A stretch of 64,000 bases of DNA, taken from assembly GCA_025201845.1 (NCBI GenBank), contig MU603995.1:7739-71738 (forward strand). The letters are read 5' to 3'. Source of the stretch: Martensiomyces pterosporus (lineage: Eukaryota > Kickxellomycota > Kickxellomycetes > Kickxellales > Kickxellaceae). Below are positions 28,666 to 38,378 of the stretch, piece after piece; the stretch's first letter is position 1; each line of letters opens with the position of its first letter. The notes under the pieces were generated by a model. The model searched no databases. It had not been told where the DNA came from and was given only the letters and a program-made list of their open reading frames with translations. The position numbers and the translations under genes are program-made.

Positions 28666-30585
28666 TTAGAACTTGGAAATGTCGCGGCCAAACAGAAGCT
28701 CCTTGAACCAGTCCATCATCAAGAAGAGACGGGTCCTGAGCGAAACCTGCTGGCTCCAGTATACACTGCGCCACAAGTACTTGGCTGCCAGGTTGCTGCC
28801 CTTGTATGTCTGGCCATCGCCAAAGTCTGCTGCTGCTGCGCGACCCAGGTACGCAAGCGTTCCTCTGTGGTGGTAAGTGAAAGGGCCGACGGCACCGGTC
28901 TCAAGCGCACGCCGACTGTCTGCTGAGCCAGCCGCAGTCTCTGGCTGGATGCCTTGCCTGGCGTAGTGCTCAGCAAGGCTGCTCAGGGCATGGCCCAAGT
29001 AGACGCCCTCTTGGTTCGCGACCTGAGCGAGCGCAGGAAGCGCCGTCAGCTTGCTGTCCACGTACTCGAGCATGTGCTGGAGCTCGCTCAGGCAGATCCT
29101 GCCGTTTCCGTCGGTGTCGAACTGGTCAAAGTTCCACTCCAGCGACCTGAGGTGGCCGGCTGCCATCGGGTACTTGTTGGCGGTCTCCTTGACAAAAACG
29201 CTGAACTCGTCGCGCGTGATCTCGTTGCTGCTGGCGTGCTTGGCAGAATCGAAGAGCTCGGCGAGATGGGCCAGCAGGTGTGGGAACTCGACCGTAGCGC
29301 AATCGCCCAGAGCGTACACTGAGCCATCAGGAACGCCTTTGATTCTGAGCCTGTCGTCGACTGTGATTGCATGGCGGTTCTTCTGGTGCTCCGGCAGCTC
29401 CTCGCAGATCAGCCGGGTAAACGGCGTCAGACTCAGACCAGTAGACCACAGCACAAACCCCTGGGGTATCTTGTGCTCGACAGTCGAGCCGTCAGGGCCC
29501 TTCGACGTGTACGTCAGCACATTCTCAGTGATGCCTGCAACGCGCGCGTTTGTAATGACGTTGATGTGGCGGCGGCTGAACGTGTTTTCGGCGAACTCGG
29601 AGATGACCGAGTCCATCATGTTCAGGATGTGGTCGCGCGACTGGATAATGATGACGTTGACCATGCTCTGGACGGTCTCGGGGAAGTAGTGCACAAGATC
29701 CTCGGCCAAAAAGTCGTAAAGCTCGGCAGCAAACTCGCAGCCGGTGGGGCCTCCGCCACAGACAACAAATGTCAGCAGACGCCTCTTCTCCTCGAGCGGC
29801 GTTGTGGGCAAGACAGCCTTCTCAAAGTTTGACATTATGTGCTGCCGGATGCTGCGTGCATCGGTGATCGTCTTGAGCTTGTGGCAGTGCTCGAGCCCCG
29901 TGACGCCATGGGTGATGCTCTGGGCACCCACGCCTACGACAAGGCGGTCATACGGCACCCATGCCCTGCTCTCGCCCTCCTTCTCGATGAGGACGTACTT
30001 CCTGTCGAAGTCGACATCTACCGCCGAGGCCTCGAGGTAAGAGCCGCGGATTCTCTTGATGATGCGGCGGATGGGCTCAAGCACCGATCTAAACTCGACT
30101 GTGCCAACAGTGACGCTCGGCAAGAGCGGGGTGAAGATGAAGTAGTTGTTGGGCGAAACAACGGTCACGTCGTACGCATCGCCATCCAGCGTCTTGAGCA
30201 AGGCAACAGCACCCCAGCCAGAGCCCAGGACGACCAGCTTCTCCTTGCCCTTGCTGCTCGGCGTGTTGACCACCGGAAACCCCTTGTACGTCAGCCCTTC
30301 AATAAGCGTCAGCTCCTCTGGCGGGTCCTCGACATCCAGGACCTCGAGCTCATCCTTCATAAAGTAGTACCCTATGCCAGCTAGCGCTCCAGTCCCAACC
30401 GCCCACGAGAGAAGCGTGCGCCGAAAGCGCGAGTGGCCCTTCTTCGGGCGGCCAGGGCTGGCTGCAGTGGCAGCCTGCGTGGCCAGACGACGAAGCTGAG
30501 AGGAGGTAGCGGCATGCCTGCTGCTGCTACGAAATAGCACTCGAGATACCGGGCGAGCGAGCAGCACCCTGCTGGCTCTGAACAT
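28666..30585 (-). CDS. NDE1: External alternative NADH dehydrogenase with EF-hand (NDE type)
   Basis: 639 aa from the ATG at 30585; the open frame extends 71 codons further up without family resemblance. Type II NADH:ubiquinone oxidoreductase passing electrons from cytosolic NADH to quinone without proton pumping. A basic mitochondrial presequence (MFRASRVLLARPVSRVLFRSSS) is followed by a membrane segment (LLSWAVGTGALAGIGYYFM). The first Rossmann motif is VVLGSGWGAVALLKTLD (FAD) and the second is FVVCGGGPTGCEFAAELYDFL (NADH). The ALGDCA motif and the C-terminal membrane-binding amphipathic segment (YWSQQVSLRTRLFLMMDWFK) are present. An inserted EF-hand (DTDGNGRICLSEL) marks the Ca2+-dependent NDE subclass that faces the intermembrane space. 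Confidence 0.95.
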   Translation of the reverse strand: MFRASRVLLARPVSRVLFRSSSRHAATSSQLRRLATQAATAASPGRPKKGHSRFRRTLLSWAVGTGALAGIGYYFMKDELEVLDVEDPPEELTLIEGLTYKGFPVVNTPSSKGKEKLVVLGSGWGAVALLKTLDGDAYDVTVVSPNNYFIFTPLLPSVTVGTVEFRSVLEPIRRIIKRIRGSYLEASAVDVDFDRKYVLIEKEGESRAWVPYDRLVVGVGAQSITHGVTGLEHCHKLKTITDARSIRQHIMSNFEKAVLPTTPLEEKRRLLTFVVCGGGPTGCEFAAELYDFLAEDLVHYFPETVQSMVNVIIIQSRDHILNMMDSVISEFAENTFSRRHINVITNARVAGITENVLTYTSKGPDGSTVEHKIPQGFVLWSTGLSLTPFTRLICEELPEHQKNRHAITVDDRLRIKGVPDGSVYALGDCATVEFPHLLAHLAELFDSAKHASSNEITRDEFSVFVKETANKYPMAAGHLRSLEWNFDQFDTDGNGRICLSELQHMLEYVDSKLTALPALAQVANQEGVYLGHALSSLAEHYARQGIQPETAAGSADSRRALETGAVGPFTYHHRGTLAYLGRAAAADFGDGQTYKGSNLAAKYLWRSVYWSQQVSLRTRLFLMMDWFKELLFGRDISKF

Positions 30586-31151
30586 TGTGTGAGGGGGTGT
30601 TGCTGGAAGACAGCAGCAATAGCAGTGGGGGGTTGCTGTAGAGACGTGTGTGTGTGCAGAGAAAAATAACAGAGGAACCAATGCGGCTGTGTGTGCCAAA
30701 GAGGAGAGAGATGAGAGAGCTGCATGCGAGGCTTGCTGTGAGCTGGCTGGCGCACTTGGCCCTGGGGTGTGCCCCCTCCTCCTTCCCACATCAGACAAGT
30801 CCGCGCATCATTGCGGTTTCATCTGGCACCGAGCATCCGCTGCCGCTAGAACGGCAGTCCATGACATCAGCAGCAAGGGGCCGCGGCGGCGCTCGGAGTT
30901 GAGCCCCGCCAGGGAGCGCGCCTGGCCTGAGCTCTCCCTGCTGCTGTTGGGGAGAAGGTGGGATTCCAGCAAATGGCAGCACCACATGCGGGATGGCAAG
31001 AGCACTGATACTTGTTTCAACGGGGCTGCAAAAATACGGGGAGAAAGGAAAAACAGAAGAAGCGGAGCGACAGCAAAAACGAGGGCCATGTAGCTACCAC
31101 TGGCGTCACGCCGGGCAAGGACAGGACAGGACAGGACAGGACAGCGCGTGT
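30586..31151. other. Spacer carrying the NDE promoter and Rab5 3' flank
   Basis: 566 bases. Contents: C/T and GT-rich stretch directly before the NDE start, a GGACA pentanucleotide run near the Rab5 stop, and no convincing gene. Confidence 0.4.
31119..31143. repeat. GGACA pentanucleotide repeat
   Basis: Five tandem GGACA units in the 3' flank of the Rab5 gene, just past its stop codon. Confidence 0.9.
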
Positions 31152-32231
31152 CTAGCAGGCACAGTCACCGCCAGTGCTTGCGCCGCTGGTGGACGAGCCA
31201 ATGTTGACGCCCTGGCCCTGCGAGGGAGCTGGCTCGGCGCTCAGCGGGATCTTCTTGGCCAACGCCGCAAAAAGCTCGCTGATCTGCTCGCCGCTCTTAG
31301 CAGAGGTCTCAAAGAAGAGCAGCCCCGCATCTTGTGCGTAGGCGCTGCCCTCTTCCCTCGATACTGTGCGGCGGTCCGCGAGGTCGGTTTTGTTGCCTGC
31401 AAGCGCGATGATGATGCTGGGCTCGGCCTGCCGCTGGAGCTCCTTCACCCACGACTTTGCCCTCTCAAATGACGCAGCCTGGGTGATGTCGTACACAACA
31501 ACTGCCGCTGCTGCGTTGCGGTAGTACATTGGCGCCAAGCTCTTGTACCGCTCCTGGCCTGCAGTGTCCCAGATGTGGAGATTGGCCGAGTTTTCGCTGT
31601 CGATAGGAACGACCTTCATCAAGAACGCGGCTCCGATAGTGCTCTCTTTGTATGGGTCAAACTGATCGCGGACAAACCTTGTTACAACACTACAGATGTG
31701 ACTGGGATGGGCACCATGTTAGCGCATGGCTCTCTTGGTGCTCTCCTTGTATGGGTCAAACTGATCGCGGACAAACCTTGTTACAACACTACAGATGTGA
31801 CTGGGATGGGCACCATGTTAGCGCATGGCTCTCTTGCGGGCGCAGACGCACGTGTGGCATGCAGCCTCCACATATACCCACCAGCAGCATCCCCAAGCAC
31901 ATACCTGGATTTACCCACGGCCGACTCGCCTAGTTAGTGTTGCCAATGCGCCGATGCACGTAGGGGTCCACACCCGTATCAAAGCCCGCATTCGCCCGGA
32001 GAGCATCCACAGAGGGGAGTCCAAGAGCGTTGGTTGTGGCCAGGATAGCAGCACCAGGGAGAAACACGAACACACAAGCAGGTATTAGCGCGTGCAAACA
32101 ATATGCATACAGCAGCCGTGTGCTGAAGAGTGGGCAGCGGCCAAAGCGTAGCCCGTTTACGTACCAAGCAGAACGACCTTGAATGTGTGCTGTTTCGGCT
32201 TTGCGCCGCCCGCTGCTTGCTGCTCGGCCAT
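31152..32231 (-). CDS. YPT5: Rab5/Ypt5 (Vps21)-family small GTPase, with duplicated exon segment
   Basis: Three exons: 32231-32165, a 25-base microexon 31929-31905, and 31689-31152. Total 630 bases, 209 aa. Early-endosome Rab controlling fusion through CORVET. The P-loop GESAVGKSS is formed across both splice junctions. The effector loop [16 protein letters not shown] is Rab5-type, followed by [27 protein letters not shown] and ETSAK. The C-terminal CAC (Cys-x-Cys) is the geranylgeranylation site. Intron 2 (31904-31690) contains a near-perfect second copy of the start of exon 3 with its own acceptor. Using that distal acceptor would reach a stop (TAA) soon after the duplicated segment. The proximal acceptor is therefore assumed. 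The gene is divergent from UBE2T. Confidence 0.9.
31639..31836. repeat. 99-bp tandem duplication in Rab5 gene
   Basis: Unit 1 is 31639-31737 and unit 2 is 31738-31836, differing at a single position (T at 31647, C at 31746; a synonymous Lys codon change). On the coding strand each unit holds about 48 bases of intron 2 end, the acceptor, and the first 51 bases of exon 3 (switch I region). Unit 2 now lies inside intron 2 as a pseudo-exon. Confidence 0.97.
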
Positions 32232-32665
32232 TGCTGTGAGGCTCCGGTACAAACGAAATAAAATATGTATGTGTGGCTGTAAGAGCTGAGAGCGTGTGTC
32301 TAGTGTCGAGTGCAGAGCTGGCTAAATAGCAACAAGAGCTGGTATGTAAATAGTACTCAGGAACAGAAAGTAGGGAGAGAGCGAAGGCTGGGCGAGACGT
32401 CAGCCGAGCAAGCTCGTGGAAGCAAAGCAACCTTGCGCCCTCCTGTCCGCCCGAGCCGCCCGAGCCGCTTGACACGCGCTTTATTTCTCCCTTCGTTTGG
32501 CACCAGCATGGCTGCGCAAAGCAGACAAAGCTTGCTTGCTCCGCCTTTGCCTGCTGTTCCCATTTTTGCACTAGGCGCGCAATTTGAATTTGCCTGCTTG
32601 CTTTCTCCATTTTGACAGACCAGCCCACCACATTTCTCTTCCCGATCTGCTGGCCCGCATTTTCT
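32232..32665. promoter_or_regulatory. Divergent promoter region of Rab5 and UBE2T-like genes
   Basis: 434 bases between two divergent ATGs. No clear TATA element or other motif can be defended. Confidence 0.45.
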
Positions 32666-34465
32666 ATGGGAATGGACGACCGCGCATTGCAGACAAGGCT
32701 CCTGAAGGAGTACCGCATGCTGCAGACAGAGCTGCCGCCTGGAATCATCTGCACACCAAAGTACGAGAGCCTGGACAAGTACGAGGCTCGCATTGACGGG
32801 CCAGCGAGCACGCCGTACGAAAACGGCCGGTTTCTTGTTGACGTGGCTCTGTCGGGAAGGTACCCCATGGAGCCGCCGTCGATGAAGTTCAAAACGCGGA
32901 TTTACCACCCAAATATCGACGACCATGGAAACATCTGCCTTGACGTTTTGAAGTCCGGCAAGAACGGAAGCTGGAACCCATCGTGGACGCTGGGCAAGGT
33001 TCTGGTGTCTCTGACGGTTCTGCTGAGCAGCCCAAACCCACACGACCCCTTGATGCCCGACATTGCTGACATGATCCTCAACGACAACGCAGCGTATATA
33101 AAGACTGCAAGGGAGTGGACGGCTAGGTATGCCATGTCGTTTGACGACGACCCCTCAGAATACATGCCCAATTCGGCAAAGGCATCGCAGGAGAGCAGGC
33201 CCAATGCGCTGGAGTCCATGGCAGGGCCTGACGGGGACCATAGCCAACCCAGCGAATCCACGGCTAGCACGAAGCGGCAGACGTCTGGGGCCAATGCTGC
33301 CGGACGCAAATCAGCGTCACCAGCCCCAGAGGTAGCGTCCACTGTCACCAGCAGTGGTAGCGGCCGCCAAAGAGGGGCCAAATCTCCAGCGCCTATGGCT
33401 TTGCTGCCCCATGCAAAGCCGGTAAAGCCGCCAGGAACCGGGATCAGACGGCTGGGTCTTAGCCGCAGCAGGACTTCGCATACCAAGCCGGTCGCAAAAG
33501 GGCAGACGAAACAGGCGCCATCGCCGTGTGCATCGTCGCAAGCAGAGTCTATAGAAGTATCGGGCGAAGAGCCGGTAACGACGCAGAGTCAAGCAAGCAA
33601 CCATGGCGGGGCAGCAAGTGGCAGCAGCAGCAAGCGCCATGAGAGCCTGAGCGACCACCACTCGAGTAAAACGCCAAAAGACAGCAAACTCTCAGATATC
33701 CTTGGGTCGTCCCAAAGAAAGAGGCACAAGCGAAATGCGATCGGCTCTTCTCACTCCTCACAGACAGCACCTACTAAACCAGCACACAGCGCAAAGACAG
33801 CCGGGATCACGAGAGACGCCACGCCGGGCAGCCAAAGCGCTGCTGCTGCCGATGCTAAAGCCACGCCACCACAGCAGTCAGAGTGTGGCAAGAGCCTGGA
33901 CCTTTCAAACACGCAGCAGGGCAGTCTGGACTACGAGTGCCTGCTCAGCACCAACGACAGCACCAGCGGCAGCCCTGTGGATGCCAGCAAGGGGGGTTTT
34001 CCATATATAGCGGTGCCTGAGCTAGGCCGCCGGCCGTCAACCCCCGGAGACCCTGAAAAATCTGGCAACGCCATAGATGCAGCGCTTGTGGAGGAACCTG
34101 TGTTTGGCCCACCGGTCAACACCTGCAGTGCTGTCGAGCAGGCTGCTGCCAGCAGCAAGGCCGATGAGCTGAAAGAGCCTGTGGGTCTCGCCAAAGATCC
34201 TGCCATCCACCCACAAGATCGCATTTCTGCGCTGTCCGCCTTACCAATAACGACAAATGCACCACAAACAGCCAGCAAGGGCAAGGGCAAGGGCAAGGGC
34301 AAGGGCAAGGGAATCGAGTGCCCATCGCCTGCACCCAGGAACACCGACAGCGGCGAGGTCTTGTACGAGCACCACTTTGGGCCACTGAGCCTCGGTCTTC
34401 CGCCGATCCAAGTCAGCTCCCAGCGCAGGCTGATGCGCCGCAGAGCACGAGCACCAAAGGTTTGA
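32666..34465 (+). CDS. UBE2T-like ubiquitin-conjugating enzyme E2 with long C-terminal tail
   Basis: 599 aa from the ATG at 32666. The E2 core (residues about 1-155) has the catalytic stretch YHPNIDDHGNICLDVLKSG with HPN and the active-site Cys. It continues with WNPSWTLGKVLVSLTVLLSS, PNPHDPLMPDIA and the C-terminal helix TAREWTARYAM. The PNPHDPLM block and the DELPPGI-like start (LQTELPPGIIC) resemble UBE2T, the E2 that monoubiquitinates FANCD2 in animals. The remaining 445 aa are disordered: Ser/Ala-rich, with basic patches (KRHKRNAIG, RRLMRRRARAPK) and a Gly-Lys repeat. Human UBE2T has only a short tail, so this length is unusual. Assignment within E2 subfamilies is probable rather than certain. 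Confidence 0.82.
   Translation: MGMDDRALQTRLLKEYRMLQTELPPGIICTPKYESLDKYEARIDGPASTPYENGRFLVDVALSGRYPMEPPSMKFKTRIYHPNIDDHGNICLDVLKSGKNGSWNPSWTLGKVLVSLTVLLSSPNPHDPLMPDIADMILNDNAAYIKTAREWTARYAMSFDDDPSEYMPNSAKASQESRPNALESMAGPDGDHSQPSESTASTKRQTSGANAAGRKSASPAPEVASTVTSSGSGRQRGAKSPAPMALLPHAKPVKPPGTGIRRLGLSRSRTSHTKPVAKGQTKQAPSPCASSQAESIEVSGEEPVTTQSQASNHGGAASGSSSKRHESLSDHHSSKTPKDSKLSDILGSSQRKRHKRNAIGSSHSSQTAPTKPAHSAKTAGITRDATPGSQSAAAADAKATPPQQSECGKSLDLSNTQQGSLDYECLLSTNDSTSGSPVDASKGGFPYIAVPELGRRPSTPGDPEKSGNAIDAALVEEPVFGPPVNTCSAVEQAAASSKADELKEPVGLAKDPAIHPQDRISALSALPITTNAPQTASKGKGKGKGKGKGIECPSPAPRNTDSGEVLYEHHFGPLSLGLPPIQVSSQRRLMRRRARAPKV
34276..34311 (+). repeat. GGCAAG hexanucleotide repeat encoding (Gly-Lys)n
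   Basis: Five to six GGCAAG units near the 3' end of the UBE2T-like gene give GKGKGKGKGKG. In-frame microsatellite. Confidence 0.92.
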
Positions 34466-35649
34466 TTTGTAATCGCGCAGTGCCGCAGCTTCTATGGGAC
34501 GGCACAAGCTTGTTCTCACGAGTCCTGGAGGCTGAGACTGGCCAGCTGCTCTCTGGTGATCCGCGTGGAAAAATTGTGTTTTAATGCGCTCGCTCTGCGC
34601 GGTCAGGCTGTCTCCCTCTGTTCTGCTCTACTCCCCGCCTCGCATAAATTCTTTTGTACACTTACGAATCCCTCGCCTTTTTCGTCGCTTACTGCGCGCT
34701 TAATCCCACATCGTGCTCCCGTCTTTTGCGCTCTATTATTAGCGCCAAGCAGCGTCTGGCCCACACTGTGCCTTCGTTTCGCGTTTGGACAGTCCCTTGT
34801 ACATCACACAGCGCCCTCCGCTGCATTCCGTTTGATACACAAATAAATACAGCCACAGCCCGGCTGTGACCCTGGCGCATCGCTCAGCACACAATGGCTA
34901 GCAGAGATGGATACATTCCTATTAACGACCGATCGCCTCTAGGTCAGTACTGCTACGCCTCTGCGTTCGACATCCGCTTTTTTTATGACACATATGCGTG
35001 CCTGTGATTGGCCAGCCGCCATGCACGCCGAAAGCACGCAATTGCTTTTGCCAGCCCGCCCTGCCCAAGCCAAAGAAAAGGCGCAACAGCAGTGCTCAGC
35101 AGCACATAAATCTGGGCAAAGTCGCCATTCGTGCATGGCATTTACAAGGAGCCTTGGTGCAGATCACTTGACCAGAAAGACGCTGCATCAGAGCGATAGA
35201 AAGAAGATGGGGGATGGATGTGGGTCAATCGGGAATCGCCTTATAGCAGCTTTAACAGAGATTTTGGGATGTCGCGCATATTGTGGCCAGCTAATTTTCT
35301 GCAGCTGCCCACCAAAGATATGTCTGATATCGATTGCTGGCATGGCTGCTGGGGCTGCTGCTGCTGCTGTTGCTGTTGCTGAGTATGCGTGGGAGAGGGC
35401 GATGGGGGAATGCGAACAGAACGGCAGTAGAGTGGGGACGCGTGCACGATGGAGGGCGCCTATCATTTATATAAGCTGCATTTGCCACCCCCTTCTTTCC
35501 TGCCTGCACTCCTGGTACTCATACTGCTTCTGCTGGCGCCCACTCCTTTACTTTGCTATTGCTCACTCCCCCAAGCCACATCCACACCTTAATTGCCTGC
35601 TACAATCACTGCTTTAAAGCTACCCAGTAATCTCACCGCTATCTCTAAT
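34466..35649. other. Spacer before the OPT gene, with a possible non-adjacent first exon
   Basis: 1.18 kb. An AATAAA at 34842-34847 may end the UBE2T transcript. At 34894 an ATG opens MASRDGYIPINDRSPLG, with a GT at 34943 (AG|GTCAGT) or 34948. With the second donor and an acceptor at 35639 it would join the OPT frame in phase and add about 22 residues. The first donor does not join in phase. I therefore leave the OPT start at 35650. No other gene seen. Confidence 0.4.
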
Positions 35650-38109
35650 ATGCCAATCAGCCCATCGATCTCAAGCTGGGGTCGACGTGCTTGGGATGTG
35701 CTTCTTTGGCGAACTCATGACGACAATGTAGACTCGCAGACCGGCCACAGGCGCCGGCGGGCCTACCGCACGGTCGACGAAACGCAGACGCAGTTCACAT
35801 GGCGCGCAGTGGTCGTGGGTCTGTTCTTTGGAACCATTCTGTGCTTCTCCAACATGTACTTTGGTCTCCAGACCGGCTGGATCTCCATGATGAGCCTGCA
35901 GTCGTCTCTCGTTGGCTTTGCTGTTTTCAAAGCACTCGAGCGGGTGCTGGACATTCCCTTTGGCCCTGCTGAGAACGTCGTGCTGCAAACCACTGCTGTT
36001 GCCGCCGCCACTATGCCGCTCGCTGGCGGCTACGTTGGAATCCTGCCTGCGCTCAAGCAGCTAGACCCCAAGGAGTCACATGGTGTTCGCACTGTGCTGA
36101 ACTACGGCCAGCTCTGCGCCTGGGGCCTTGCGCTGACCTTCTTTGGCGTCTTCTTTGCCGTCCCCCTGCGCAAGCAGACCATCATCCGTGAGAAGCTGCG
36201 TTTCCCGTCCGGCACAGCCACTGCTCAGATGATTAGCGTTCTCCACAAGCGCCCCGACCCAACATTTGAAGAGGACCCCATCGTCAAGGCTACTGGAGTC
36301 AGCGACGGCTCTGCTGGTGCACAGAGCGAGCTGAGACGCCGTGGCCGTGCTAGCAACAGCACACAGCCTGCTAGCAGGCCAGACTCGATCGAGGAAGAAA
36401 GAGACGCCAGCTCTGCCGACCCCGCCACCCAGGGCAAGGTCGCCGCTTATGAGGCGCAATCGCTCACCAACACTCTTGTCGACGATGTCAAGTGGGTTGT
36501 CAAGCTCCTCATTCTCTTGGTCTCGTTCCTGCTCTCCGGCGCATACACGCTGTTTGCCCACTACTATCCCATCATCACGGCGCTGCCCATCTTTGGCAAC
36601 AACCTGTCAAAGGTCTGGGCATGGAATCTCACGCCGTCTCTCAGCTACGCTGGCCAGGGCATCATCATGGGGCTGCCCACCTGCATCTGGATGCTCGTTG
36701 GATCTGTCGTTGGGTGGGGCATTCTGTCGCCAATCGCCAAGCATGAAGGATGGGCGCCCGGCCCTGTCAGTAACTGGAAGACTGGCAGCCGCGGCTGGAT
36801 TCTGTGGGTGTCGCTGGCTGTTATGATCGCCGAGAGCCTTGTCTCTCTTGGTCTTGTTGCTGTAAAGGAGCTACGCAACGCATATGTGCGTGTGCGCTCG
36901 TCCTTGGACAAAAAGAAGAGAGCCCGTCTCTTGAGCGACAGCGCTGCTGGAGGGGCTGCGCGCAACTCGTATGGCTCGTCTGATGGCTCGGACTCCCACG
37001 ACAACACCTCTTCTTCGAGCACCGGTGGCTCTGCTAAACTGGCCATTGCTGGATCCACAGGCGCCGACCTTTCAAAGCCACTCATCACGGAGGCTGTGGC
37101 TCAGGAAGCCTCCGGGGCTGGTCGCACTGATGATGACAATGAGGACGAGGACGAGGACGACGGCGAAGTGGATCCCAGATTCCTAGTTCCGGGGTGGGTT
37201 ATTTGGGGTGGCCTGCTAGTGTCTACGCTTCTTTGCATGGGTGTCGTCAAGGCCATCTTCAATGTCCCGCTATATGACACGCTGATCGCCGTGATTCTGG
37301 CGTGCCCGCTTGCTGTCCTTGGCGTCCGCGCGCTTGGCGAAACGGATCTGAACCCTGTGTCTGGCATCGGCAAGGTATCTCAAGTGATCTTTGCTGGCGT
37401 CATGCCCGGCAACCTCGTCGGTAATCTGGTTGCTGGCGGAATCGCTGAGGCTGGCGCTCAGCAAGCGGGAGACCTGATGCAGGATCTGAAAACCGGTCAT
37501 CTGCTCCACGCCTCGCCGCGCGCCCAGTTTGTGGCCCAGATGATTGGCAGTGTCTACAGCGTATTCGTGTCTGCGGGCGCCTACCAGCTCTACAACAAGG
37601 TCTACACCATCCCTGGCCCGCAGTTCCCTGTTCCAACCGGCCAAGTTTGGCTGGACATGGCCCGCCTTGTCAACGGCCAAGCACTGCCCACCCACGTCTG
37701 GCCATTCATCGTTGCGTTTGCCATCCTCTTTGCGATCCTGCCCGTCATCTCGCTGCTGATCGACTATAGCGGGAAGGAGACCCTCAAGGCTGGCCGGTGG
37801 AGCATCCGCGTGTCGACAGTGCAGCGGTGGTGGCCCAGCGGCATCGCGTTTGCCATCGGCATCTACAACACGCCAAACTTTACTCTGATGCGGGCTATTG
37901 GTGCCATCGTCGCCTCTGCGACTACCGAGGTCATCGTCCTGCGCGCCAAGGCCACAAAGGGCTCTACTGGAAGCTCGCTTGGAGCGACGGAGGAGGCCTT
38001 GCTCAGACGGAAGATCGGCATGCTGGCAATAATCCTTGCCAGCGGATTTGTGCTTGGCGAGGGCACTTTCTCCTTCTTTATTCTCCTGGGCCAGGCCTTT
38101 TCGCACTAG
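35650..38109 (+). CDS. OPT-family oligopeptide/metal-chelate transporter
   Basis: 819 aa from the ATG at 35650. OPT proteins import small peptides or metal-chelate complexes with protons across plasma or vacuolar membranes. About 14-16 hydrophobic segments are visible. Family landmarks: VGLFFGTILCFSNMYFGLQTGW near the start, FPSGTATAQMISVLH after the third segment, GMGLPTC-like GIIMGLPTCIWML, the NPVSGIGKVSQVIFAGVMPG loop, and AEAGAQQAGDLMQDLKTGHLL. Two hydrophilic loops (about 200-275 and 410-500) are Ser/Asp-rich and variable. The pattern is closer to the fungal and plant YSL-like branch than to the short-peptide branch, but the substrate cannot be deduced. The 5' end may have an additional exon (ATG at 34894). 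Convergent with the VPS3-like gene. Confidence 0.92.
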   Translation: MPISPSISSWGRRAWDVLLWRTHDDNVDSQTGHRRRRAYRTVDETQTQFTWRAVVVGLFFGTILCFSNMYFGLQTGWISMMSLQSSLVGFAVFKALERVLDIPFGPAENVVLQTTAVAAATMPLAGGYVGILPALKQLDPKESHGVRTVLNYGQLCAWGLALTFFGVFFAVPLRKQTIIREKLRFPSGTATAQMISVLHKRPDPTFEEDPIVKATGVSDGSAGAQSELRRRGRASNSTQPASRPDSIEEERDASSADPATQGKVAAYEAQSLTNTLVDDVKWVVKLLILLVSFLLSGAYTLFAHYYPIITALPIFGNNLSKVWAWNLTPSLSYAGQGIIMGLPTCIWMLVGSVVGWGILSPIAKHEGWAPGPVSNWKTGSRGWILWVSLAVMIAESLVSLGLVAVKELRNAYVRVRSSLDKKKRARLLSDSAAGGAARNSYGSSDGSDSHDNTSSSSTGGSAKLAIAGSTGADLSKPLITEAVAQEASGAGRTDDDNEDEDEDDGEVDPRFLVPGWVIWGGLLVSTLLCMGVVKAIFNVPLYDTLIAVILACPLAVLGVRALGETDLNPVSGIGKVSQVIFAGVMPGNLVGNLVAGGIAEAGAQQAGDLMQDLKTGHLLHASPRAQFVAQMIGSVYSVFVSAGAYQLYNKVYTIPGPQFPVPTGQVWLDMARLVNGQALPTHVWPFIVAFAILFAILPVISLLIDYSGKETLKAGRWSIRVSTVQRWWPSGIAFAIGIYNTPNFTLMRAIGAIVASATTEVIVLRAKATKGSTGSSLGATEEALLRRKIGMLAIILASGFVLGEGTFSFFILLGQAFSH

Positions 38110-38378
38110 ACCAGCTGTTCGTGTTCTATTTCGGCGTGTAAACAACGCTACTTTCCTCACCCCTTTCCAGATGCTCAATGCCTAAATGCTGCGGTTGTGA
38201 CTGAGCTGGTGTACTTTCAATAACCTTTGCTGGAAGCCAAGAAGCTAGAAAGGCATCCATAGCAAGGTCGGCTATGGAGCACAGGAAACGAATGGCCTCT
38301 CGCACCTTCTCCACGTCTGTTTCACGCTCTGCACACCCCAGATAAGAATGGCCAGTTCATCCATTGATGCCGCCTTTG

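Noticed and set aside
31930..32892. 320-aa minus-strand frame across the Rab5 and UBE2T starts
   Set aside because: It reads through Rab5 intron 1 and the divergent promoter and runs into the opposite strand of UBE2T; Rab5 splice sites explain the region better.
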